Shown here: piece by piece, positions 24,152 to 33,942 of the stretch | Layout of the letters: every line of letters starts with the position of its first letter | Numbering within the stretch: the stretch's first letter is position 1 | Assembly: GCA_001566295.1 (NCBI GenBank) | Contig: KQ964245.1 | Span: 1,555,524 to 1,619,523 of the forward strand | Reading direction: 5' to 3' | Origin: Microdochium bolleyi | Lineage: Eukaryota; Ascomycota; Sordariomycetes; Xylariales; Microdochiaceae | Length of the DNA stretch: 64,000 nt | The notes under the pieces: generated by a model | Database searches by the model: none | What the model saw: the letters and a program-made list of their open reading frames with translations, nothing else | What the model was told of the DNA's origin: nothing | Translations under genes and position numbers: made by a program

Positions 24152-25337
24152 TACAGCAAGCGTTGCCATGACCTCTTTACGTGGAATTAGCCCGGCAGGC
24201 AAAGGAACCGCGCGCCTGCCTTGAGACTTTTGTGCATCATGCCTCGGCGTACATGGGACTCTTAGAGGACATCGGGGTAGAGACGGGAAAATAGTGCATG
24301 TTCAGTGTGAACGCGAAACGAAGAGATCTCGAAGAACTCTCGATGTCAATGCGGCGCATCGAGCGTGATCATGGGATCATTGGTTCTCGTATATAGACGT
24401 TCTCGGGAGAATACCCCAAACAATTCCAGCATACATGATCCGATGAATGTGAAGCCGTGGTCTCTGGCTGAGACGTCCAGGTCTTGTCGTGAGATCCATG
24501 GAGATCAAGTGGTAGGAGGAAGCATGCGCAGACCTGCACGTACACGAAGACGCTTTGTGCTTGTTGAGCAGCCTGAATGCCTGGCGTTTGAATGAGTCAT
24601 TCGCGCAAACAAGCTCCCCACGAGGCTGTCGGGGGGTGGCCGGGAGAAGAGCTCAGCTGAGCTCAGCTGCAAGAGCTGTCGACAGGTAAAGTGAGGCAGC
24701 GCATCCCCTGATCGATTGCCTGAGGCATAGAGCTTGTGCACTGCCTGCATGGGCCAGACTGAGGCCACAAGGCTGGCCAAAAAAGCAAGCAAGCACTTGC
24801 GCTGCGCTGCGCTGCACAGTGCTCCTCAGACGCGGGCGTCTGCCTCTTTGATTTTTCATCTGCCGGGTCCCTCCCTCCCAGTCCCAATCCCAACCATAGC
24901 CAATCTCTCCGCCTGCACCAAGTCCAGCCTACGGCATATTGATCCACCACCTCTCCAGCCTAGCGCTACAACGTGGCCAGCTCCTCCCCAGCTTCACGAC
25001 ACGTCCAGCCCGCCTTCTTCCAGATCTGCTCTGTCCGCAGCTTCCTCCTCCACAACGACCGAGACGAAACATCACCCCGTCATCACCTTCCACCATTTCC
25101 TGTCGGCCCTCGCCCTTGCTGCCCGACAACGATCCCTCCTTTATCGTCTCCACTGCGACCTCCAGCAACCAGACGACCGCCACCCGCCACTTTGCGACGC
25201 CAGCTTCCGAGCCGACCACTTCGCATCGCTGAACCTGGTCGCTGCCGACAGTCCATCACTCTCAACCGCCAGGTGATACAGCTTGTCGCGTCCAGAGCAT
25301 CTCGCCTTTGTCGCTATCACACACACACACCTGACCC
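24152..25337. other. intergenic between ZDS1 and DUF2433 gene
   Basis: Contains the ZDS1 3' UTR, a palindromic tandem AGCTCAGCTG at 24650-24669, a GCTGC triplet repeat near 24800, and a C/T-rich promoter leader from about 24840. An AC dinucleotide run lies at 25319-25330. No further gene was seen. Confidence 0.5.
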
Positions 25338-27832
25338 ATGGCTGTATGTTAAGTACCAACTATACACACTGTCACATTCTCCAACATCGCACATCGTCAG
25401 GCGCAAAGATGCTTGCAGCAGACCGACGGGAGTATGGCACGGCTGCTTCCCAAGGGAGAGGTCTACCCTCGCTCTCGGAAAGCTGAATCCCTTCACTTCT
25501 GCAACCTTTGGCGTACTCCCACTACTCTGCTCGCTTGCGCTGGCCACCACGCGACACCTGCTCTAGCTCTCCAACATGCTGGCAGACTTGTTCTACACTT
25601 GATCATTCCCTTCTCCACCTTCTTCGCGACCTGGTTGACATTTGGCTAACAGTTGCGGACTCAACACAGCAAGCGCGCCAACCATACAACAACGCCGGCT
25701 ACATGCCGAACGGGGCTGGCCAGGGCGCACCCGGCGCGACACCCCTCCTTCCTAACCAGGGTCGTGTCATTCAGCAGGGTCCCCTCCGAGTACTCTGCAT
25801 TGCTGATGTTCGAGGTGCGTATCATGAGTGGGATCTGATGTTGACGTGGCAGCCAGCTGACAAAATACGAACCCAGGCCACCTTCAGTCTTTGAACGATC
25901 TTGCGAAGCAGGCGCGCGCCGACCACATCCTGCACACCGGTGACTTCGGCTTCTACGACGATTCGTCACTCGAGCGCATTGCGGAGAAGTAAGTCTGCGC
26001 TCTTCAGCGGCGAGCCAGAGGTATGCCAATACAGTCACTAACAGCGCATGGCACAATACAGGACTCTGAAGCACGTTGCCCAGTATTCGCCACTGATCTC
26101 GGAGAACGTCAAGAAGGCGATCGGCCAGGGAGGTCCCGGATCTGTAAAGGCTCGCTTCTCGCCGCAAGACCTGCCCCTCTCCGAGCTCCCTCTGCTCATC
26201 AGCGGCCAACTCAAGCTCGATGTGCCTGTATACACAGTCTGGGGTGCTTGCGAGGATGTTCGGGTTCTCGAGAAGTTCCGTTCGGGCGAGTACAAGGTTC
26301 CCAACCTCCACATTATCGACGAGGCACGGTCGATGCTGCTAGAGCTCGGTGGTGTCAAGCTCCGTCTGCTTGGTCTTGGCGGTGCTGTCGTGATGCACAA
26401 GCTCTTCGACAATGGCGAGGGACGGACGACCATTGCTGGTGGTCAGGGCACCATGTGGACGACACTGCTGCAGATGGGTGAGCTCGTCGACACTGCCAAC
26501 CGAGTATACGACCCCACCGAGACCCGCGTCTTCGTCACACACGCTTCTCCTGCCCGCGAGGGTATCCTCAACCAGCTTTCCGTCAGTTTGAAGGCCGACT
26601 TTTCCATCTCCGCCGGACTCCACTTCAGATACGGAAGTTCCTACAACGAGTTCAGCGTCAATCCAACACTCGATCACTACCGAGGAAAACTTGCTGCTTC
26701 CAAGGCGTCTTTCAACGACGTATGGGAGACAGTCAAGGGCGAGGTCGAGCCAGCGATCCAGGCCAACGATGCTCAGCAGAACCTGCTCAAGAACGCACTT
26801 GGCCTTGTTGAGAAGATGCCCACGACAGCTGCCGGAGGCAACCCCTTTGGTGGACCGTCTCAGGGATCCGCCGCACTTGGTCAGGTTGATGAAAGCGCCT
26901 TCAAGAACATGTGGAACTTTAACCTGGCGGATGCTGCGTTCGGCTGGCTCGTGCTTGAGATTCAGGACGGCCGTATTGGTACGGAGATGAGGGCTCAAGG
27001 CTTCAACTTTGCACACCGTGGTGCCAAGCAGCAACCCAATGCTCCTCATCAGGGTATGCCATCACCTGCGCCAGCCAGCAGCGGTATCTCTCCCGCGCCC
27101 GCATCGATCGCGCAGGCGCCTCCGCCTCAGTACCCCCAGAGGAATAGCTCCGCAGCAGCTAAGCCTGCGGCTGCCACGCCTCTTCAGTCTGGCAAGCCGG
27201 GCACACCGAAGCCTGCTGCCCAGTCCCCTGCTCCCACCAAGGAGAACGAGAAGCCGGGTGCCAACGGCTCTGGCGCCGCGGACTCGGCTCAGTCGCCTGC
27301 GCCCAAGGCTGCCCAAGACTCCATTATTGGATTGTTCGTCATGAACGTGCAGAGCGACGAACAGGCGCGGGACATCTTCCCTTCCGAACACAAATCCAAG
27401 ATCACCAAGGTCGAGAAGTGGGGCAGCAACGTTAACAACAAGGTCGCACATTTCCCGACAGTAGAGGACCGCGACGCCGCCCTTGCGAGCCTCCCTGAAG
27501 AGTACAAGGTCCGTCAGTCAGAAGATCGCTCCAAGCCTCTGGTGAAGGTCTTCCAGCCTCGCGAGACCAACAAGACATTCCAGCCTCGAGGCGGTGCCGG
27601 TAACTGGGGTAGCAGCCGCGGTCGGGACTCGACCAGCGGATACCGCAGCGCTGGCGATCGCGGTGCAATGAGCGGTGGCGAGAGCGGGCCCGAATCTGGC
27701 CGCCGTGGAGGTCGCGGCGGTGCTCGTGGCCGTGGCGAGCGCGGTCGTGGAGGACGTGGTGGCCGTGGCGGCGCTAAGGGCGATGCTGGTGGTGCGTCCC
27801 CGGCCCCGGCCGCTGGTGCTGGCGATTCTTGA
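25338..27832 (+). CDS. DUF2433 metallophosphoesterase-like protein with RGG tail
   Basis: Fungal DUF2433 family; biochemical role unknown. Model: exons 25338-25343, 25670-25814, 25877-25988 and 26062-27832, 677 residues. The N-terminal half resembles a calcineurin-type phosphoesterase: LRVLCIADVRGHLQSLNDLA, ADHILHTGDFGFYDD, VYTVWGACEDVRVLEKF, RVFVTHASPAREGIL and a GLHF block. The usual DxH, GD, GNHD and GHxH motifs are only partly kept, so activity is uncertain. The middle (about 350-440) is Ala/Pro-rich; about 445-500 is a small folded segment (DSIIGLFVMNVQSDEQARDI); the C-terminus is RGG-rich (RRGGRGGARGRGERGRGG), typical of RNA-associated proteins. Exons 2-4 are firm. Exon 1 (MA before a perfect GTATGT donor, 326-bp intron, CTAAC branch, ACACAG acceptor) is inferred; without it the first in-frame ATG is 25703. 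Confidence 0.85.
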
Positions 27833-28696
27833 AGCACCGTGTCATGATGGAGTTTTTTTTTTTGCCTTTTAGAAAGACGGACGGCCATGGACAACTTGCC
27901 GCTCATGTCTAGTTATAGTCCGCGCTTAGGGTGCCGATAGGAACACTCACCGTGGAGGACTGGAACATTAGCGAGAAGGCAGGGCACAGTTCTGGTTTGA
28001 AGTATTACATAAAAAGTTTGGGACTAGGAAGCCAAAGCTCATCCGGCGAAAGATGAGCGGCAGCTGTCTCAGGGCGGGCAACGCTCTGCAGGGTTATCAT
28101 TACTTAATGTACAAGACCTCGCGGCGCACGATTAGTTACACAGAAGATTATTCCAAACCAACAGGCGAGCCATGAATGAACCACAAGATGGGGGGGCATG
28201 CCCGCACAATCAGTGCTCTGTCAATCTGGATCAGGCGGCTTATTGTACAATTCTTGTTCTCATCTGTCGTGACTGACTATGTGTAGAGTTTTAATTTTAC
28301 CCCGTCCCATTATCCTGTGTCATCTCTTCTGGATTCATTTCCATGCTCTATGATCTAAACTGGTTTACAATTGAGGTGGCTCGTTGCATTCCTCTGCTTG
28401 TTGGTACAAAAGGTGGGATTGAATCATCAAACCGTGCGGCGTGTGGAGGTGGGCCGACTGCCGAACGCTCGAGATTGGCAGCACGACAGACGAGCCTCTG
28501 CCCGATGGGTGAATGGAATTTGCAGGCTAGACGGTCCCAGTCAAGCAAGCTTGTGGTCGGGTGTCTCCAGGGTCGTGACCGTTGCCATCGATCGTCTTTG
28601 TCCTTCCTGGGGGGTGAATTCTGCATGTGACTCGACCCCGCTGCGCTATTTGTACATGTGTCCTGCTTGACTCGGCAGGAGGGCATTCGTGAGGGC
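27833..28696. other. convergent intergenic, DUF2433 and COQ5 3' ends
   Basis: 3' UTR-like, AT-richer DNA with an 11-base T run just after the DUF2433 stop (27853-27863). No coding frame was recognised. Confidence 0.5.
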
Positions 28697-29665
28697 CTAC
28701 TTGGCATCGAGCGGCTTCATGCCCTTGTGGATGGCGGCGATGCCACCCGTCAGGTCCTCGTAGCCCTTGCCGCCGACGACGAAGCCGGCGTCCTTGATCA
28801 TGTCGCGGAACTCGTCCTGGCTGGGGAAGCGCTCGATGCTCTCGACGAGGTACTGGTAGCTGTCGCGGTCGCCCGTGACGAGCTGGCCGATCAGGGGGAT
28901 CGCGCTGAAGCTCCAGCGCTTGTACACGGCGTCGAAGACCGGGTTGCCGACCTTGCTGAACTCAAGGCAGGCGAAGATGCCGCCGGGCTTCAGCACGCGG
29001 TGCGCCTCGCGCAGGGCCTGCGGGATGTTGGCGAAGTTGCGGATGCCGAAGGCGACGGTGTACAGGTCGATCGAGCTGTCCGGGATCGAGGCGGGCAGCT
29101 GCGTGGCGTCGGCCTCGAGGAAGGACAGGTTCGCCTGCTGGGAGGCCGGGAGGGCTTTCGAGCGTGAGGCGCCGACGGCGAGCATGGAGGCGTTGATGTC
29201 CGAGATTGTGACGTGGACATCCGGGTTGCGGTTGACAACGTGGGCCTGGTGGAGCATGCGGAAGGCGATGTCGCCGGTGCCGCCGGCGATGTCGAGGATG
29301 CGCTGGGCCGAAGGGGGGTTTGATGATGAAGCGCCCGGGTTGAGGGAGGAGACGAAGTGGTCCTTCCATATCCGATGCCAGCCAAAGGACATGAGGTCGT
29401 TCATGCGGTCGTACGACTCGGCGACGCTGTGGAAGACGCTGGCAACGCGCTCCGTCTTGTCGGCCTCTGTGACGCCATCCTCGAAGCCGAAGTGTGTCGT
29501 CCGGGGCGGCGGAGGGGGCGGAGGGGCATCGTGGGTGGCACCGGGAGGTGCTGCTGGGCGGAGCACGGCGAGCGAGGCCGAGAATGCGCGAGGAAAAGAT
29601 CGTGGTGTCCGGCAGGCGGCGGAGCGCAGGAGCGGCCGGGCGGCGGCGGCGGCGGCGGAGGCCAT
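28697..29665 (-). CDS. COQ5: COQ5, 2-methoxy-6-polyprenyl-1,4-benzoquinol methylase
   Basis: Mitochondrial SAM-dependent C-methyltransferase of ubiquinone synthesis, part of the CoQ synthome on the inner membrane matrix side. Single exon, 322 residues. Residues 1-35 form an Arg/Ala/Ser-rich presequence with no acidic residue (AARPLLRSAACRTPRSFPRA), followed by a Pro-rich linker. UbiE/COQ5 hallmarks follow: VASVFHSVAESYDRMNDLMS (75-94), SAM motif ILDIAGGTGDIAFRML (123-138), SDIN (155-158), LEADATQLP (183-191), YTVAFGIRNFANIPQALREA (202-221), RVLKPGGIFACLEFSK (223-238). The start ATG precedes the presequence; an upstream in-frame ATG at 29878 reads through the neighbour's last exon and is rejected. 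GC content is very high in the 5' third. Confidence 0.96.
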   Translation of the reverse strand: MASAAAAAARPLLRSAACRTPRSFPRAFSASLAVLRPAAPPGATHDAPPPPPPPRTTHFGFEDGVTEADKTERVASVFHSVAESYDRMNDLMSFGWHRIWKDHFVSSLNPGASSSNPPSAQRILDIAGGTGDIAFRMLHQAHVVNRNPDVHVTISDINASMLAVGASRSKALPASQQANLSFLEADATQLPASIPDSSIDLYTVAFGIRNFANIPQALREAHRVLKPGGIFACLEFSKVGNPVFDAVYKRWSFSAIPLIGQLVTGDRDSYQYLVESIERFPSQDEFRDMIKDAGFVVGGKGYEDLTGGIAAIHKGMKPLDAK

Positions 29666-29697
29666 GGCGACGTGAGGCTGAGGTCTGGCGTGGCAGC

Positions 29698-30264
29698 CTA
29701 GAGGGTCGACGACGCTGAGCTTGTGTTGTGTGATGTCGCTGCCGAGGACAAATATCGGTCGGTTAGCACAATGGAGTTGCGATCGAGTTTCGAGTCTTTG
29801 GCGATCCAGCAATTGGCAGGCATGCGCTGTGGGGCCAGCCCGGCCAGGGTCGTCCCGAGTGAGAGTGGGGACATCCAACGTCCAAGTCCAAGTCCCCCCA
29901 CGCTCTTGCTTCGAGTTGCCTCGACTTCAGCACCAGAAGGAAAGAGTACGATGGGTGTTCATGGCAGTATCGACTCACCTGTCAGGGTTCTCTCCAGGTC
30001 CGACGACGTGTCCGAATCCTCCGGCTGCTCCTCTGGCGGCTCCGCCGGCGGGCTGTGTCTGTGTCGCGCCTGCCGCTCCATCTGCAGCTCGGCGACCTCG
30101 CGCTGGCGGGCAAGCTCGGCCTCCTCCGCGCTGGAGCGCCCCTGGTCCATCGTGAAGCCCAGGCACTCGAACAGGACGATCCCCAGGCCCAGCAGTGCAA
30201 AGACCGCGATGAGCACAAAGACAACCGTCAGCGCGATCCCCACAGCCGGCACGACTTCCACCAT
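29698..30264 (-). CDS. small single-pass membrane protein, function unknown
   Basis: Starts MVEVVPAVGIALTVVFVLIA, so residues about 5-36 form a long hydrophobic segment right at the N-terminus. It is followed by an Asp/Glu/Arg-rich, probably helical tail (SSAEEAELARQREVAELQME) and an acidic Pro/Glu segment. Model: exons 30264-29979 and 29738-29698, 108 residues, using a strong ACAG/GTGAGT donor, a GCTAACC branch and a GGCAG acceptor; the intron is 240 bp. Without splicing the frame stops at 29959, giving 101 residues ending GESILP. I recognise no family. It sits head-to-tail with COQ5, with 32 bp between its stop and the COQ5 ATG in this model, so the intron also overlaps the COQ5 promoter region. 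Confidence 0.55.
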
Positions 30265-31729
30265 GGTTGTGCATGTATGTTTCGTATAGATCGTATGTGT
30301 CGAGGTGGTCGGGCGACTGCTTTGTTGGCAGAGAGGCGTGGGCGTTGGTGTCTGGTGAGAGTCTGGCGGAGGGACAGTGGTTGCGCAAAGGAACTTTTCG
30401 AGTGTTGGGATGAAGAAGTGTCGCACTCATGAAGGACGGCGCCATCAATAGCTTCCCGTGGTTGAGCAAGAAAGTGAGCGGCGCCGGGTGAATAATCCCC
30501 GTAGCAACGGCGGACAAAGAAAAAGCGACAAAGGGCTACCACCAGTGAGTCGCTCGATATCTACGCTGACGGTGCGATGAAACTCCAGTGGCGAAGCTTC
30601 GGCAGGGGCAGCTCCCGACCTTGGTCAAGACTGATGTACCGGATCTTACGGGCTCTGACCTTTGTTGTGCCGGTCATTCGGGCTTCCGTTGTTGTTGGGA
30701 AGGATCACGTCGTCGAGTTCACTAGAATGTTCTCGGTGGAGGGAGCGATGGTGTGAGATTGCCACTCTAGCTAGGATATCTATGGCCCTTTCCTCGGCCA
30801 CGAAACGTTTGTATCTCTAGCCCTCTGAACCATATCTCGCATCAACTCGTTGCGAACGAGCCAATGACGGCGCACGTCTGCCTCACCCGCCGTGCTGCAG
30901 AATGTGTTCGTCCTGGCGTAGTCACGACCATCGACTGCGAATGCCGACTAGCTGGTGGTGCATAGGGACGTCCGACAGGCGGCATTGGGCCTCGTTGGGT
31001 CAAACAAGAGCGACTGCATGTATTGTCCAGACACCACCAACAAAACTCCTATTGCGTACAGCAACTCGTTCCCGATTTTGTAATGCAGATGACTAGCGAC
31101 GGGTATTGCGAGCCCAATGTAGACGACACCACTTCAAGCACCACGAGCAGGTAAAAGGAACGAGGGCTACGAAGAGGGATTCCACCGTCTCAAAGTAGAC
31201 TTGATATATTCTTGTCGAGTCCTCGTAATGTTATATACCATCTCACAGCTGACAAGACTTCCAATATATTCCCCTTCCAGTTTCAGCAGGGAGGGCTAGG
31301 TTCACGCTGAGGCTGGATGCTGAGCTATGCCATAGCAATATCAACCAATCATGAGGCTCCAGTATGATACAAGCTACGAGGTGGTCTCGTTGGATGGATC
31401 TATCTCCGTTGGTTCCACGACGTCAACCATCGTCTTTGGCATTCTCTGAGCCGGTGCGAGTAGCTGAAAGTGCGAGAAAATGGTAGGCCACAAACTCTGT
31501 CACCCAACCACCGCGTACCAAGTTGCCTTTATGCTCTACCATACCCAGATGCTGGTATCGACATGATTAAGCGGAAGCGCCTTTCGTCACTTCCTTGCGA
31601 GACCCATCTGTCTGAGTACGCCTCGGTAGACTAGCACAGATCACGACCAGGTCCTCGCAACCCTTGCGTGAATCCCAGTACAGCTCATAACAGCGAGACA
31701 CATTTCTGCACTACTTGGCCATGGCCAGT

Positions 31730-32020
31730 CTAATTGAGCGGCCGAAGGGCAAGGACGACAAAGATAGCAAGGAGGTAGCCAAGCAGCGTGAAGCCGATGA
31801 AGAAAAAGACAAGGACTTGCCATAAGAGAGTCCCACCCCGGAATACGTTATACTCTGCCCTTGTAAGCCAATCATTGAGAATATGCTCATCCAATCCATG
31901 CAGACGGTGGCAACTCTGCACAGAAGAACCGGAGAACGACGCCAGTGAGAAAAACGACAAGGAGGTTGTGGCATATTTTGTCTGAGGGTGAGCAACCCCT
32001 TCCCTCTCCGAGGCGCTCAC
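31730..32020 (-). CDS. doubtful short ORF with C-terminal hydrophobic helix
   Basis: A 96-residue frame whose last 30 residues are strongly hydrophobic (LLWQVLVFFFIGFTLLGYLL onward) and end ALRPLN, like a tail-anchored or single-pass protein. No family was recognised and the N-terminal part is unconvincing. It could be a chance ORF or the last exon of an unrecognised gene. Confidence 0.15.
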   Translation of the reverse strand: MSASEREGVAHPQTKYATTSLSFFSLASFSGSSVQSCHRLHGLDEHILNDWLTRAEYNVFRGGTLLWQVLVFFFIGFTLLGYLLAIFVVLALRPLN

Positions 32021-32812
32021 AGCAAGTCAGTAAGGCAAGCACGTGCTAAACATACCCATGAATACCATAGAAGTCCTTTCCCAGCGCTGGGGAAAGCCTC
32101 GCTGCTTGGAGGATCAATATATACTGGTTTTCAAAGGCCACTTTGCTACAACTACCGCACAACCTGCTGGTATTTTCTGAATTGACATTTCTAGTTCGTT
32201 CTTGATCCCCTTCCAGTCATCATATCGCGGTGTACGTGCATGTTCTTTCTGTGTTTACTATCATCTCGAGACACCACCAGTGAAGACGCTTTGTATGATA
32301 TCAAAGTCTAGCGTCATCAGGGCACTTTTGTCGTTTATTGTTCTCGAATTTCTCTCGTCAGTATCAACATTATTCTCCACAGACAGAGCCTTCTTCCGAG
32401 AAGAAAACTCAACTTGGGAACTTTAATGGATAAGAATCCGAGTGTCGGTCCATCTACTGGTAATGCTTCACCTTGCTTCCCACGTTGCTGTACCCAGCCG
32501 AGATGATTCTGAATTCGCCTGTCCCTCTTTCCCTCGCGAGGAATGTCTGCCTTTGGAGTAGAGACCAGCCAACCTGTCTTCCACGGAAGAATCTCCTGAG
32601 CTCTTGTCCACTGGGTAGAGTCACCACCTCTGAAACCACTCACACACACCTCGCCGACCATCGGCCGAGACGTGCCTCCACCACTCAACACGCTAGCAGA
32701 CCGACTCTCTCCAAAAGATCCGGTTTCCACGAAAGTTGCAAGTACCCTCCCACCACCCTTCCAACACACAATACAAGGCTCTTACATGCACATATGTACA
32801 TATGACCTACAG

Positions 32813-32825
32813 CCCCCCCCCCCCC
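32813..32825. repeat. poly(C) tract, 13 C
   Basis: Thirteen C in the gene-poor region. Confidence 0.95.
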
Positions 32826-33067
32826 TGTATGCCGTTACCTCGACTTTTCATCGCCGCACTACCGTATGTGGATCACTCCCGGGCCCCCGGGGGTGATCAG
32901 TATGCAGGTAGTGCTCGCTCGCCCCAAGGAATGGAAAAGGGATCCATTTCTGGGCTGATCCGGGACACCCTCCCCTCCCGGAAACATACGATGCTGCTCT
33001 GACGAATACGTCACCTCCTCGGATGCCGGAGATCGTTATATGGCCCTACATACATACCGTACTGGCT

Positions 33068-33068
<1 letters not shown>

Positions 33069-33122
<54 letters not shown>
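33069..33122. repeat. poly(C) tract, 54 C
   Basis: Fifty-four uninterrupted C flanked by the same 8-mer on both sides (CCGTACTG at 33057-33064 and 33121-33128). It is far longer than any other homopolymer in the window. Tract length is likely to vary and to be imprecise in the assembly. Confidence 0.95.
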
Positions 33123-33123
<1 letters not shown>

Positions 33124-33579
33124 TACTGCGCAGAGCCTCGTGAGCCGCGAGTCGTGAGTCGTGAGCGTTACATCCATACCAGCCTCACTTAAGCACAAGA
33201 ATGGAGAGAAAGATGCTGCTAAGGGGCTCAAAACAAGAGGTGATGCCCAACTGTGGATACTTTTACCTACTTTCAAGGTAACCCTATTGTAGGCCACGTA
33301 CCTAGCTTTTGTTGCATCGCTCAGTCTCCAGTCTCGTGGAAACTCCACGTGCCAGGGAAAAAAACCGGCTTCACGACGACGACGACGGACTGCTGCAACC
33401 ACCGGCCGAGAGAGCACTCCATCCGAAACACCCCCCCGGTCTCCTCAGTTCCTCCCCTCTTCCCCAGCCCTGCTGCTGATCCTTTCCGCTTGGCAGCGGG
33501 AACACGCTCGCTGAAGAACAATTGCCAAATGCGCATGTGGTCCAGACGACCAGGCAGAAAACGTGCTGGAAACGTGTTA

Positions 33580-33591
33580 CCCCCCCCCCCC
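33580..33591. repeat. poly(C) tract, 12 C
   Basis: Twelve C followed by TCCTCCC, in the gene-poor region. Confidence 0.9.
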
Positions 33592-33928
33592 TCCTCCCTC
33601 CGTGTGTGGTGCGCGTGCATGCATGTGGAGGCTCGGTAACAAAACCCTCAAGTTTGTCCAATTCTTTGTTCGGGTTGCATACCCGCATGCAGGCTGAGTT
33701 TGACACACACACGCACATACGCGCGCGTGCGCGCGCAGGGCTGACTGAGGACGGGGACAGCGGTAGGTATGCTGAACCACCGCTGCCACGGAGCCATGCC
33801 GGTCTTGCTCAGCTGAGCACCATACCAGGAGAGACAGAGAATGGGCTGGAGGCAGGGACACCCCGTGACAGGTCTACAGAGCGACACTTCCCTTCCGCTG
33901 TTTGTAGTCTCAGCATGGGTGGGTGCGT

Positions 33929-33942
33929 GGGGGGGGGGGGGG
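33929..33942. repeat. poly(G) tract, 14 G
   Basis: Fourteen G preceded by GGGTGGGTGC; the one long tract in this group with G on the plus strand. Confidence 0.95.

Noticed and set aside
28875..29701. Plus-strand ORFs opposite COQ5
   Set aside because: Antisense of a high-GC gene whose minus frame carries the full UbiE/COQ5 motif set.
29666..29878. N-terminal extension of COQ5 from ATG 29878
   Set aside because: It reads through the intron and last exon of the neighbouring gene; the mitochondrial presequence begins at 29665.
33069..33122. Poly(C) tract as a telomere or contig end
   Set aside because: No TTAGGG/CCCTAA repeats in the window and ordinary unique sequence on both sides.
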